64,000 nucleotides of DNA from Phoronis australis (lineage: Eukaryota; Phoronida; Phoronidae), in assembly GCA_002633005.1 (NCBI GenBank), contig NMRA01000322.1, positions 248,001-312,000 of the forward strand. Direction: 5' to 3'. Below, piece after piece: positions 13,001 to 28,000 of the stretch. A model generated the notes under the pieces. The model worked only from the letters and a program-made list of their open reading frames with translations. It did not search any database and was not told where the DNA came from. Numbering within the stretch: the stretch's first letter is position 1; each line of letters begins with the position of its first letter. Both the position numbers and the translations under genes were made by a program.

Positions 13001-16000
13001 AAAGAGGTCCATAGACAAGCGAATCTCTGTTTGGGAAACCCTCTAGATTGAAGCCTGGTAAGAAATTTTTCTTCTCATACACGTTCATCAGTTGGCCACC
13101 AGATGGCACCTCAATCACTTGACCATTATGAAGGTACTTAGCTGCTGATGTGAGATTACCAATAACACCTACTGGACTCCAGCTACAATTTAATTATAAT
13201 TCACATCGGATCACAATTGACAGTGAACAAATTTGTAAATGTTCGTCACAAAATTGGAAAGGGTGCTTTTACAAATTGTAAGTTATGCCCAGGCTAATAG
13301 TCAGGTTAGTTTTTACAGGTCACGAAAAAGAATACACCATTGATCGCACCATAGTTACTATCATACCTCATGGTAATTTTTTACTTACAAGATAGACACA
13401 AGTTTCCATAATTATAACATTGGGTGATTGTATGCCAGTTCTACATGAAGACGTGCTGCCATCTATCACATCTCACTTGAACTCACCTGAACTTGTAGCG
13501 AAGAGGGTTAGCAGAACACTCCGGTGCAGGAAGACCTCCGCAGTATGAAACAAACGAAGTGACCTGAAAGTTTGATAATCTATTTAAAACTCTGTTATAC
13601 AAGAGCAATGCAGAGCGTTGAAATGCGCCCACTACTGCACTGAAAATGGTGTGGGTGTTTGTTTGCATCTTAAACATGGTCATTAGATGGCTCAGAATAC
13701 ATTGATCTCACCTAAAAATGAGAATGTGCTGTCGTCTCTCAAAATTATTGACTAACTGCCATTAGGAACCACAGCGGTAGTCGAATCCACTCGTCTGCTG
13801 TCAAATTAATAGGAATACAATTGCAAAATTTCGAAAACATCTTCCAAGGGGTTTAGGAGATACAGTCATAGATGCAAAAAAATGTCACTAGGGAGCACCA
13901 GGGTTGTTAGACCTGTTTGAACATCCACCCCAATCACGATGTTCATGTGACTAGGAACACATCCGCGTGGTTTGGCAGATACAGAAGCAAACAACAAAAA
14001 AGACTAAAAAATAATTAAAATAGCCACCACGTGGCGCACAATAAGTCGAAACGATCACAAACAGGAAAACTGCTGCCGTCTTCATCATAGAAATTTGTCA
14101 AATTTCATGAAAAAGCATCGAGGAACTCTGAAGTTATAGAGGAAAACGCATCTACCACAACTCAATTCTTCCGCAGTAGGGGGTCTGTGAGCACTCTTTG
14201 ACAGATCACCCATGGGTGCCCTTCACCCACAGCGTAATTTTGGACAGAATGGAATGTTTTCCTTGTAAGCACATCTTATCGACAACATGTCGCCACATAC
14301 CGTGCCGCCGAGCTTCCTAATGTCATCGAAACAGTCCATAGCCAGCATGTGGTCTATGCCAGGGTCAACACCGATCTCGTTCATGATAGTGATGCCAGCC
14401 TGGCGCGCTCTGGAAAACAAACACCCTCAGTCGTCATGGAAACAAACAATAAATTCACCAACAAAAGAAACAGCACGTTTGGAACATGGTGATTGATAGC
14501 TACTGAGATGAACGCCCAGTACATGGAATTTAGAAGAAATGAGAAGTGAAAACCTTCAAGTACCATATTCGCCCAAAAAACTCCCATGCCCCTATAAGTG
14601 CCCTCCCACGCGTTTTCAGACTTCGCTAAAATAAGCGCCCAGCTAATGAACGTGAACATGCAAAAAATGCCTTACCTACAGTTCTAAAATTCTACAGTAA
14701 CGTCTTCAATTTATCAATAAGAACTGATAATCCTGAAAAAATCATTGTACGCGGAATCTGTATTTAGTCGTGACTATGCACATCAAACTTCTTCCGTGCT
14801 TCAAAAAGAATGCTATAGTTTTGCTGATCTTGTGAATAACGTGTTCCACTATTGGTCTGGTCTTTCAGAACAGATGAAGCGTACTTTTCAACTGATTTAT
14901 CGTTCCCGTACAGATCTTCTCCCTCACGAGCAACCCAAATTTGTTTGTATACAAAGACTAATAAAATCTCCCGGAAAATAACTGTTAGACTGCCATGCAT
15001 CCAGTCACCTGGCGACTCAATGACATTTAATATCGGCCTCACCGAGACAATTTTCAAACTCTTTTTAGCAAATGAGTCGTGCAAGTGCTAAATAAAACAC
15101 GTTCCGCTTTAATTACTGCTTGTGTAAATTTCTTTAGTCACAATGCCCACCTAGATCATTACATTGAGTTTACTGATGACACGCACGCGCTCGCTCACAC
15201 ACACACACGCAGACAAACTTCAAAACAAACGTCACATGACAACGTGTGTGTTCGTCAAAATTTTTTTCATGTTGCAGGATACGAGCGCAGATTTGAACGT
15301 AATATGCAGTTCATCCCAACTCTACAGGAACTTAAAAATCCTAGGGATGCTACTTTGATGAAAACTTAAGGAGGACTTCAGGTAATTTGTTGAGTCGAAA
15401 TTGTATTTTCATTCAAGAATTCAAGTTGCCCTATCGACAATCGCGAGGCAGCGAGTTTTCGCCCTGGGATTTCAGCACAATTTTCTGAAAATGATTGTAA
15501 TTTAACCAAGAAGTTTGATAGCCATGCATCACAGTTTTGTAGAAAGTCTGTCATAGGTTACAGATATGTCACACAGCGTAAATTTGATGATACCTAGCTT
15601 ACGATTTCACCCGTTCCAGAGAGCGGGTTTCAACCACCTTAGGCTAAAACAAACGTCCCCTGAAACAAATTTTTCTAAGTGCCCTGGGCGCTTATTAGGG
15701 CGAATACGGTAATACTTCTTACAACGCAATTAATGCCCAATTCAAGTAAGCTCATGGAATACAAAGAAGTTCATCAAATTGGATTCAAGGTTCTTGAAAT
15801 GATGCATTTGTCAACTTGTGGCAACAAACTTCATGAATTATTTGCGTTTACTTATGAACAATAAAATGGAAACAAACTAGTCTAATGAATTCAGAGATTT
15901 TCGCAAACGACAGCAAAATTCTAAGACAAGAAATTACTGATTAGACAGACCCAAGGATGCACCGTGTGTAGTTCTGAAAGACAGTCACATAAAATAGTAC

Positions 16001-19000
16001 TGCAGCCAGTCAGTCAAAAATGTTTCAAATTCAGGATTTGTCTACTTTCAACTACCACTGTGTCCAAGTTTCTGAACAATATTACACTGTACATCATAAA
16101 TGTCAAAATTTTCCTGAAGAAATTATTAACTCTTGCAGGAACATTTCCACCCATTTATCTCAAAACCAAAGGCAAGGCACAATGCTTCACTTCCACTCAT
16201 CTGGATCCTTTTCAGAACACGCCTGCGTTCCACAGACCAAAGAAACTTGCAAAATCATAAGATCAGACAAGACTCCATGTACTACAAGCAAACCATGTGA
16301 TCACCTAGCTTTATTTGCAAAATTCTTGAATCTATGAAACGCAGCCCAGTGCTTACTGCCTCAGTCTTTAAGTAAACATAACAATGCCAAAAGTGCCTTC
16401 CACACACAGACTTATCCTAGAACAAATTAGTCCGACCTGGAACGAGTTGTCGCTAGGTTTGAGGGCTGCCTGGACACTATTCAAACTAGTGAAACTTGCA
16501 ACACTTGTGATAACTAACTCCACCTTATCGTGGGAGGGTAACATGTTCCAGGATAACTTGCGCCACTTTTAATCGCTGCGTGGCTGCAAACCTGGGACAA
16601 GGTCGGAGTAATCATCAGCAGGGGTTACATACAGACGGGTCCTCTTTTGTGCGGCGTATTCGCATCACATGTTCATCGTCATGCACAGAGGGACAACATC
16701 CGCCATGCGCTAGTTATGGCATACGTGCGTGTGGGCGCTGCACTTAAAGTGGGGCAAGTTGCACTAGTGTAAGTTGTTCTAGTGTAAGTCTGTGTATGGA
16801 CAGGACTGAAGCTAAAATTTTTTTATTGTGTAGTGGGTCATAATATACATTGATAAGAACTTCCGTAAAGCTGGAGCAGTATTGATCAATGAGCTTGTCA
16901 TTCCTTTGTTTTCCAGTGATACTGCCTTAGTTTGTTTTCTCCTTACACAGCTCACCAGAAACCGTTTGGTAATGATAATGTTGAACTACGAAACGCCCCA
17001 ACACCTCCTTGACTAGGGTTTGCGAGAAATGCATAAATAATTCGAAAAACAGTAACCAACTCACGCTTCGTCCAGTTCTTTCATTTCTGGAGATATGTAA
17101 CTAGCAGTGGCCATGTTGACTCCGTGGTCGATACACATTTTGGCCACTAGGGGGTGGTACACGAACGGTAACAGACTGAAAGTAGAGCAATTCATTCCAT
17201 GGGGAAATTTCAAATAACTTCATTAAAAGTAAAGTTATGAGATCTCGAGTTTTTAAGGTAAATTGTAATTCATCCTTCCAGACATAAATTTAAATTTAAA
17301 CAATGCTTAATAAGTAATAAACACAATTTAAAACCACTTCTCATAACCAAAATGATACTTAATCCTATTTTAGTGCATTTACTGAAAATTGACCTGTCGC
17401 CAGGATTTTGAGTGACTGCTTAAATGACCAATTAGAATGCAGCATTCTTGACACACCTTCGTTTCCATGCCACCATTTTACACGACAAAAAACGCGTTAC
17501 CGGGTAAAATTTATTGTTTGTTTGTCAACATTTCGCAAAGGGGCGGAGCTTGCGATAGGTCAATTGCTACCATCAGATGATATTATGTACTTCGCCGGAA
17601 AGATAAAGTATTATTCAACTAAAATTCTGACCTAACTTTGTCACAAAACATATTTGGAAGTTCGAGACAAGCAGATTTCCCAAATGTTGTCTACTAACTC
17701 GCCCAAAGCGTTAGGCACATTTGTCTATTAAGGCTTTGCAAGGAGCTATCAAACGTGAATCAAACTATTAAGGATAGGTGACGATCTGCAGAACAAATGT
17801 TTAAGTGTTATGTCAGCATTAATATTCTTCATTTGTCAAAATACTGGTTTGTTATCTCTTTAAGTAAATTAAATGGCTGACATGACCGGCACCATGCGTT
17901 GTCAACCTAAAGATTGCAGCACAACTTTTGGCAAAAATTTCAGAATGACGCTTAAATATGTAATAGACTTGGGTGGTCACTTTGGCCACAACTTTACCTG
18001 ATGACCAGGTCACTTCTTTCAACCAACTTGTCTGCGTCATCTGGCCGCCTCTGAATGTCCATGAGGATGGGGTCGACGTTGTATTTGGCAGCCATCTTGT
18101 CTACCTCATGCTGAAACTGGGACGCTGAAAACAAAACACTTTACGTTCATGACATTTCTCAGAATTTGCCTTTTCAAACAGATTTTTTCTTTTCAACAAA
18201 CTATGCAAATTCAACATCATTGATTTGGTGCATCTGTCAAAAACAGTCACTGTTAATAGGATACTCTCATTTTAAGGCCTACCAAGTACAGTACACCGAC
18301 AGAATTGTTTTTCTACAAATAACGCATGTTTTCAGGCTACTGAAGCAACAACACTAACTACTTGTGTCATCTAACCTATTGTTTCTTGCCTAACACGTGG
18401 ACAACAAAAATGGCAACAAGAACGTACCGACAGTCAGGCAAACATCTTTGGAGCGTAAAAGGTACTCAATGACTGGCTCGGACACATAGCCAGCACCCAT
18501 AATGGTGACTCGTTTCTGAGGCATACCACTGGCAGTAACAGACACCTTATGACGAGACCTATGGAGATAGGTAGATAAGTACACTAGAGTAGCCATTATA
18601 AAGGTGGCTTTGTGATGAAGATAATAATGATAAAAGATATAATAATAAGAATAATAAATGATAGTGAATAGTATTATAATTAACAAAAATAGAGGTGCAG
18701 TGTTGGTTGTAATACTACACTCATCTCCGTAACCACGACACCACTGCCGTTCCAACACCACTATCCCTCCACCACCATCATCACTCACCAAGAAGCCCAC
18801 CCCAACACCACCCGGTGTCACAACAACCAACCAGCCCCTACCACAACAACACCATACCAACTCCACCAACCACCATTCCCACAGTCATCAGCACCTATGA
18901 GTGAAGATATCTCATCCCCAACACCACCATTATCACCACAACTGCCCTGCCCCACCTCCATCCCCACCACCACCACTCCTCACCACGACCCCCTACCACC

Positions 19001-22000
19001 ATGCCCACCACGCCCACATCACCACCATCACCCCACTACATCATATATCCACCATCATCACCATAAACTGCAGCATCACCAGTAGCAGCATACAACAGTA
19101 TAATATAAAGTAACCACAGACAACATACTACTTCCTATCATGTTGGCTAATTCCGTTAACAGCCAAAATCACAGGTACTACGGGGGCATTACAGAATGTC
19201 TTAGCCACTTTACTAGAGTACCTGGTAATTCCCAAATGATAATTCCCAATCATCATGAGGGAAAAATACTCTCATGAAGAATCTGGCTTCTGTCCAGCAG
19301 TCGTGACAGGGAATTACGTCATTTTCTCTCATGTGCATATCAATGAAATAGCTTTCGATCATTTATCCTGACTTACTTTGATTTCTTACGCATCTCTGCA
19401 ATGTATTCGTAGTTCGGAGTCAAACTTCCATTTGACGCAATCACAGCCTAGAGCAAATTAAAACATACAATATAGCACAGTTAACGCTAAAATCTGATAC
19501 AAGCCTAAAGAATAAAATTACACCACTAAAACATCACATTCCACTGAGCATCAAACACCAATAGCATTTCACAGGGTATTCATTCTGTGGACATGACATT
19601 TAGACTTCCTATGTGCATTCCATTGTAAGCAGAACATGGTTAAGTACACTCAATCAAATTAAGTGCACTTAACCATGTTAACTTAGGTTTGTATACTCGA
19701 ACTTGAAAAATCCTTACTGGCACGATTAACCAAACTAAAGACACGTAACCTTATTTAGGCTTGGCCAATACAATTCAAGCTTTTTGGGCCATCCATTGAT
19801 GGTAACATTGCTGGTAAATTTCAGGGGATGGTTCGCGCAATTCAATCCATAGTTTATCACACACACAGAGAATCATTGTAATTACTCAATAAGAAAACGA
19901 GTTTTGCTTGGTTGTGGAATTTGACACTATAGTCAGTTTCAATTAAGTTTCTGACCAGCAATCTTATTCAAGCTTGCACAGTAATGTTTACCAAGGGAAA
20001 AGATTTTCAAGGCTTGAAATTCCTGTTGAAAGAAGTGACTAGCCTGACAATCTTTTTCAAGGCTGTTTGACGAACCTAGTGTAACTCACTCAAAAATTAC
20101 ACGGAGTAACGATTGGCAGTGAGCATATAAATTCAAGCTTAGACAACAAGAATAACGCGGAGTATTGAAATGCGCCCACGAATACACCGCAAACGATGTC
20201 CTTCTAGGAGTGTTTATTTGTACCATAACAATGGCCACTAGATGGCGCAAAATACCTCGAATCCATCCGAAAACTGCAGGTATAAGTCATCAAAGCTATT
20301 TACAAATTTTATTCAAATCCGTCAAGGAATTTCTAAGAAACCGAGGAAAACAAAAAAAGGAAATTGCAACTAGGAGGCTATGGGCATAAAAAACATAACT
20401 GCCACTAGAAGGCACCACAGTAGTTGAAGTCGTCGGAAAATCATCACCAACTGTCCTCTTCACAGTCATGCTTTGAGTGGGAGTGGTTTGGTTGATAGAG
20501 GAGCGATTGCCAAAAACAGACTAAAAAATGGCCACTAGATGGCGCGAAATACATTAAATTCATCCAAAAACAGGAACATGTCATTGTTTCAATAGAAAGC
20601 TATTTATCAAATTTCATAAAAATCAGAAAAACAGAGGAAACGGAAAAAAATTAAATTGACACTAGGGGACACAGTGTTTCTCAGATCCGTCTGAAAGTCG
20701 TCATTATTTGTTGTCCACTTCATATAAATACACTTGCTAATTTAATAAAAGATCCTGCAGAGAAATTAGGAGATACAGTCATGGACATAAAAAAACTACC
20801 ATAACGAGGTGCCACAGTAATTGAGGTCGTCGAAAAATCATTGTCAGCTGTCCTCTTCCCATTAGAAACATCCATGTCAATTTCTAAATCATTCTAAGAG
20901 TGGTTTGGTTGACAGGGGGCAGACGCCAAGAAACAGACTTCAAAACAGTAAAAATGACCACTAAGTGGCACAAAACACCTCGAATCTATCTGGAAACTGA
21001 AGGATGGCGTCACCTCACTAATAGAAACTGTGTTGAGAACCTTTGAAGATAAGGTTTGGTTGACAGAGGGGTGGACGCCAAAAACAGACTCGAAAACAGT
21101 AAAAATAGCCACTAGGTGGTACACAATACCTCAAATCCATCCGAAAAGGGGAGGAAAGCGTCATCTCATTAATAGATGCCTATGTGCCAAATTTCACAAA
21201 AATCCGTTGAGGACTTTTAAAGATACAGGGGTAAACATAAAAAACTAAAACTGCCACTAGGGGTACAGCAGCAGTCGGAGAAGTCTGAAATTTGCCATCA
21301 TCCGAATCCGTCATCAGCTTCATATGAACACATCTGCCAAATCTCATCAAGATCCTGTGAGGGGTTCAGGAGATATAGTTGCGGACGCCGGACACCCAGA
21401 CAAAGACGACGGCAATATGCAGCCACACATAAATAAGTGGGTGCATAAAAATGAAGCTTACAAAGATTGGCCAAGTTTTACCGAGTAGTCTGTGATCACA
21501 TGCTCAAACGAGATTAGTAAATATGGTCAACTTCCATGTCTTGCAAATTTATGAATGATATGTTTGTTGTTCAATATTTTTGCACTGATATAACTCAAAA
21601 GGACATTTGAACATAATTGCATATTTCTCATCTGCTATCAGTTCATAAATTCCTTAACTTTCTCAGACGTCTCAGCTGAATGCCAGCCTTCGGCTCAGCA
21701 GGTCACCGTCTCAATAAAGTACCATCACATCTCTGACATGCACAACCCTACAATATGATAATGTCAATCTCAAGCTTCCTTATGGTGGCCTTTAGAACTC
21801 AACGAAACTTACATCTTTCACAACTCTGGAACAGTCTAGTTCGGAAAACGGAGTTGACGCATCAGACTTGATCTGCAAATAAAGTAATAAGATGACTAAA
21901 TGTGAAACAACAGCAACACAGGCGTTGAAATGTGCCCACGTCTGCACTGCAAATGGTGTGCTTTTAGGGGTGTTTATTTGCATCATCATATATTCTATAA

Positions 22001-25000
22001 GATGGCACAATACATTGAACCCATCCAAAAATGAGAAGGTGCCGTCGTCTTTCAAAACTATTTGCTAAATGAAAATCGTTAAAGAATTGTATTTCTTGTT
22101 CAACTGAGCTTTCCCACTTTTAAAGGCTTTTAAAAGCCCCACTGCAGTCCCTTCGAAATAAAGCTGCTTTGCAATGAAGTATACAATTGCAGAAATAACA
22201 GCTAAAATCAATTAGGTCTCAGGCAAGTGTAAAATTTTAAGTGTTACGTTGCTGTTAAAAATCGGAAATGGTTCCACCCTACAAACAACTGACATCACTC
22301 TACAAAGTTGTGATGAACTATTATTTTTCTTTAGTAAAACTAAAATCAAGCACCAAGGACAGAATAAACAAGGGCAATGCAGAGTCCTGAAATACACCCA
22401 CCATGTGAATAGTACACAGCAGAGATACAAGGAAACTAAAATATACCAAGTCAAAAATTTAACAGTAGCCTCAGGGGAGGGGGAAAGAAAGGGAGGCAGA
22501 TGAGAAAAGAACACAGTCAGTTACAAAACATAACAAGAGCAACGCAGAGCGTTGAAATGCGCCCACAATTGCACCGCATACGGTATCCTTCTAGGGTTGT
22601 TTATTGCTCCCATAAAGTGGCCAGTAGAGGGCATATAAGTAGTATGTTGTACTTAGCAAAATGGAAAGGCATGGTCATTGTCTCCTCAATAGGCTAGGGG
22701 CAAAATGTGAGTAATCTTCATAATACAAGCACATCCTATACACCAGTTGCTTAAAGCACCACAGAAACATAGAATTAAAAACAAATTTACCAACATACGA
22801 GATTAGCACAGCATTAGAATGCCAGAAACAAATTTCTACTTGGAACTTTTCCTTCACAGTCACGAAGTAACACAAAGTATACACCTGAAGACCTATGAAA
22901 ATACAGAGGTCAATGTAAAATACTAAAATTGCCACTAGAGGCAAATACTAAAATTGCCACTAGAGGCATACCGGTAATCAGAATCATCCTAAAGTCGTCA
23001 TCGTCCGTTGTCAACATCACATAAATACACTTGCTAAATTTAGTAAAGATCCTGCAAACGGTTTGGGAGATACAGCCATGGGCGCAAAAAAACAAAACTG
23101 CCACTAGGAGGCGCCACAGTAGTCCAAATCGTCTGAAAATCATTGTCAGCTGTCTTCCTTATAGTAAGCACATACACGGCAATTTTCACAATCATCCTTT
23201 GAGCGGTTTGGTTGATAGAGGGGTGGACGCACAAAAACAGACTCGAAAACACTAAAAATGGCCACTAGGTGGCGCAAACTATGTCGAATCCATCTGAAAA
23301 CGGCAGGATAGCGTCATCTCACTAATAGGTGCCTACATACCAAATTTCATGAAAATCCGTTCAGGACTTTTGAAGATACAAAGGTAAGCGTAAAAAACTA
23401 AAATTGCCACTAGGGGGCACACCGGTAGTCGGATCCGTCCGAAAGTTCGCACATGCCGTCCCATTCATGAATGGAACATATGTGCCAAATTTCATGAACA
23501 TATGTCAAAGGGTTTTGGAGATAGAGCAGCGGACGCCGGACGCCGCCCGGACGGACGGACAGACAGAGATGACGGCATAATGCGTCCACATATAAATATG
23601 TGGGCGCATAAAAATCAGATGGCATAGTCGCATTGATAGAAAGTTATAATCACTAATTTTCACAAATCACAAATATCAATCACAGAAGTTGGTAAATACC
23701 AAAGGTATACACAAAAAACAAAATTGCCACTACATAGGGGATGCCATAGCAGTCAAACTCGTCCCGAAAACCAATGTCGGCCATACTCTCCTTAACCAAA
23801 ACATATCTGCCAAATGTCATAAAGATTACTCAAGTGCTTTGGTGCCGGGATAGAAAGGCAGAAAAAAATACTAAGAAAATTGTAAGAAATGGCTGCCAAA
23901 GGCTCAGAATATATCAAACCCTCCGAAAATGAGAAGGTGTCATCTTAATAGAAACCTATTTTCAAAGTTGAATAAAACTCTGTCGAAGAAGTTGGTAGAT
24001 ACCAATTAAGAGAAACCATAAAAACTGCAATTGCCACAGGCAGAACAGCAGTGGTCAAAACTGTCCGCAAATTCTGTTGACCTATACCATACATGATGGT
24101 AGAAGCATGAAGATATGTGGGTGCCTGAAAACTGCTCTGCATGTTGAAACAACTATATAGTTTTGACTATGAACAGTCCACAGCACTCACAGTTTTGACT
24201 ATGAACAGTCCACAACACTCACAGTTTTGACTATGAACAGTCCACAACACTCACAGTTTTGACTATGAACAGTCCACAACACTGCCTTCATGCACTCCGC
24301 CCAGTAATTACCTCCACAACAATCACCTGACATTTGTAACAACATTACAATAACAGTCTCACCTACCATATATGATCTTACAAAGGGCACAGTAATATAA
24401 ATGGTACAATGTACTTGTACTATGACATCTAGGTCAGCCTGTAACCATGCACTGATAACTAAGAGATAACATAGTGACACCTAGGGTTCAATCACAGCTG
24501 CTCCACGCTTCACAGGATACGAGTCAAAATTTATTCTCCTTCAAATCATGAGCTATGCTATGCTGGCTTCCTTCAACATTTAATATTTAATTTTCATTTT
24601 TTCTGATTAAAAGTGTGATATCTATGTATTACATTATTTAAAAGTATTTATCTATCAGAAGGCCAATCGAATGTATCTCCTTTTTGCAACAAAATCAACA
24701 AGAAATCCATCTACAAAATGATATTCTATAAGAATTCCCATCTATAGCCACTGCACCATGGGTCTTGTTACCACACATGTTATAATCTATATATTAATTT
24801 TATGTGGGTGCATGAAAAGTAAATTGATGAACAAATAAAGACTAGTGTCGCCCCCATCTGAAAATTGCCTGAAATGGTCCCACTATATTTTTCAGACAAA
24901 GTTTCCCTAGGAAAAATGTTTGCATTGTGGCACAAAGCTGTTGGCCTTCTGAGCTCCATCAAGTTTCCCAGGAGAAATTCCATGAAAATTTATTCATGAC

Positions 25001-28000
25001 TCAGATTCAATGCATTTTACCTCTGTGGGGCCTATCCATGCTATTTTGTTTACCTGTCATTTGGGTCTACCCTTATTGAGTGTACTTGAGTAGCAATTGG
25101 GGGGTGATAATAATTGCTTTTGTGCTTAACCCACACTCATTGGTTGCTTTTGAAGTCATGACCCAGTGTATGATTCTTATTGGTTTATATCTTGCCTCCC
25201 AAGCTGCGTGCCTTTCTGATGTGCAGCGTTATTTTGCAGAATTTTTTTCAAAAATAAAACCACTCACACTGGAATGTCAGTGAATATAAATCTGAGTGTC
25301 TGTACATTGTGTCTTGTTGTAGTTTCCTGCGTGACACAGATGTTTGTCAATTAAACCCAGACTGCTCTCGGCCAATATCAGTTTTGCACACACTGCACTG
25401 ATGCTCATTTATTCAATTATTAAACAGAGGGGATTAGCTCATAAAAGTGCGACAAGGGCATTTTCAAGGCCTGTCGATAAGGGCTAACGAACATACTGTG
25501 ACTGCTGATTGCATGGGGACACAGTAAATTAGTGGAAATAATTCCTGCAAAATTTCTGGGTTTCTGAAATATATGGGAACACAACCATTCTATTTCATAA
25601 CAAGAAATTCATCAGCAGGCATCGCGCTTCAAACAGAACACTAATCCAGTCATTCTATTTATAAGTAGAAGCACTTCCTCAACAGTTAAATAACAATATT
25701 AGACACAAACATTGTTTACACTCATGCACAGCTGTCTGTTACAACAGGATATCCATCCTCAAACACTGGAGACTAACTCACCGGCATTGCATTTTGTATC
25801 AGGAAAATCATTTTAAGAGTAACTGCAGTATCACAGAGCAATACAGCACAAAATCTACAGTATCCTTAATTTATCATTTGATATAGAATATCTTTTGCAA
25901 ACATTGTGTAAAAGTTTTTAATCCAGTAATTGATAAATAATACTATGATCGCAGTTTCCTGTTTTTCCTACTAACAGCCTAAATGTGAAAAACATATTAA
26001 GTATACTGATTGATTCCAATATAATGGTCTCTAACTTATCCTTGCCAAGACAGAAGTGCGTTTCTAGAATCAAAATGAACTACAATCAACTGTGAATGAT
26101 GCAAATTGGCCCAATTTTGGGTGTGTTGGCCAAATTTGTTAAAATTGACAGACTTAACTTTTACTTTTAAGTATCCTGGATGAATGGTTATGAGGTGGAA
26201 ATCACTTTCTGCCATGGTAAGCAAAGGTTTCAGTTAGTAACATCCTTTACAATAATTGCGTTTTAGGCAATTGGAAGGAAAAGTCCTGTATTCGTTATAA
26301 CATTCCCCAGCAAATTAATTCACCGAAGGTTTTGAAAAGCCAAAATTTTCTACATTTTATTCAATTTTTTTAATTTGTAAAAAGTGTTCTTCTTTATGTG
26401 TGAAGAAATCATTTGTTCATATTGAACTTAGAGTTGGCACTTATTAAAAAGAAGTTCTGCCATACTAATTGCTACAAAATATCAATTTCAACAACACCTG
26501 ACTTTTCTAATAGTTTGCACGTGACCAGTTTGTGGAAAAAGTGCTTGGTTGCAATTAATGAATGACATTACAAATAAGTTCCGATATTTAAAAAAATACT
26601 CTAACTTGTGAAAGAAACACTTTGTGCGTGCAGACAAGAGGTTATCAGCACAAAATTGAAAATGATAATACCTCATATAGATTATTGAACACTAAATCCA
26701 CCTTACCATGTCATGGACAAAAGGCATCAGGCGACCTCCGAAGTACTCAGTGGCCTCTCGTGGTAGCTGAGTTGGCATGTTATCAATAGAGCACACTAGA
26801 ACACCTTCACCATTGAAACTGTAAACAAAAGTACAGCATAATGTACAACTCATTTCCAAAACGTCCGTTCGACACCAGCTGCCGGAGCCTACCTACTTGA
26901 ACATAAACTGAAAGACTCCATGAACACCCAATTTGTTCAATACCTACTCGCCAAATACTACCTTACCAAGGACTTCAACCAGAGCCTCACTTATGAAATG
27001 TAGCTTCAAATTTCAATAGCTCAAGTCACCAAAAGCAATCTGACAATCCAAGATTTTCTATCACTCTGTTGGTGAAATTAAGTCACAAGGGTCAGAAAGA
27101 CTTCAAATACTGACATTTTGGTCCAATCACAATCACGGAAAATCTCACTGTAATTACTACAATTACTGGCCTATCATAACTTTAATTATTATTCATGATG
27201 TGACAAAAAACAATTGTACGAGACACCTTTAATTGGAAAAGTCAGGAGTATAGGTCAAGAGGTCAAAAAGGATATGGCAAGCAGATGAATCCTCAACCGT
27301 TTTACAAAACATGGTGTACGCAGTTTTCAACAAAGATCAATAAGGTTCTGGAAAGCATAATCGCCTTCATATTCTGGTGAAGATCCACGACTTACTTTTT
27401 CAAATATTCCTTGGAAATAGCCTCTTACATCCTATCATTCAAACATTGAGCACAGATTCTAACACAACCAACAAGTCATTCTCCACCCTACTTAAGCACT
27501 TAATAAAGAAAGTGAAGCTTACGTACCACTAGGAGACGCAGCATACCAATCTGAGGGAGTATTACAAGCGCATTATCATTCACAGCTTGAGTAGTCACGG
27601 TACAAAAAATGTTTAATAATGCAGGTTAATTTCATAGCAGATTCATTGGTTGCTTCAACTGACACTGACTACAATATGTGATTACCTAAATCATAAGCTA
27701 TTTAATTCTTAATTGTACTTCATATTTGTATAACACGATCTTTTTTGGCAAGATACTGTACAGAAGTATCATGTATCTATATCACAATTGATATTGTTAC
27801 TTATTTTTATTGTATTGTATATTTAAACCTGAGAGTAGATACAATTGACCTTTGTATTCATCTTCATACTCCGTAATAATTTTGATGATCAGATACAATG
27901 CTTTCCAGCGATTTCTGGGCTTAATTCCAATTATTGTACATTACATTTTTCATAATAACATCGACAATAATACAAACAGTTTCTCTGACAACATGATGAA

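Noticed and set aside
17144-17157. CTCF-like core CCACTAGGGGGTGG
   Set aside because: It lies inside AASS coding exon 14 and is explained by the conserved HPLVAK codons; not part of the repeat family.
18390-18869. 159-codon minus-strand frame with V/G-rich start
   Set aside because: Only the 18428-18558 part is real (AASS exon 12); the rest is read-through into the CCA-rich tract.
18897-19113. Pro/His-rich frames
   Set aside because: Low-complexity CCA/CAC sequence without homology.
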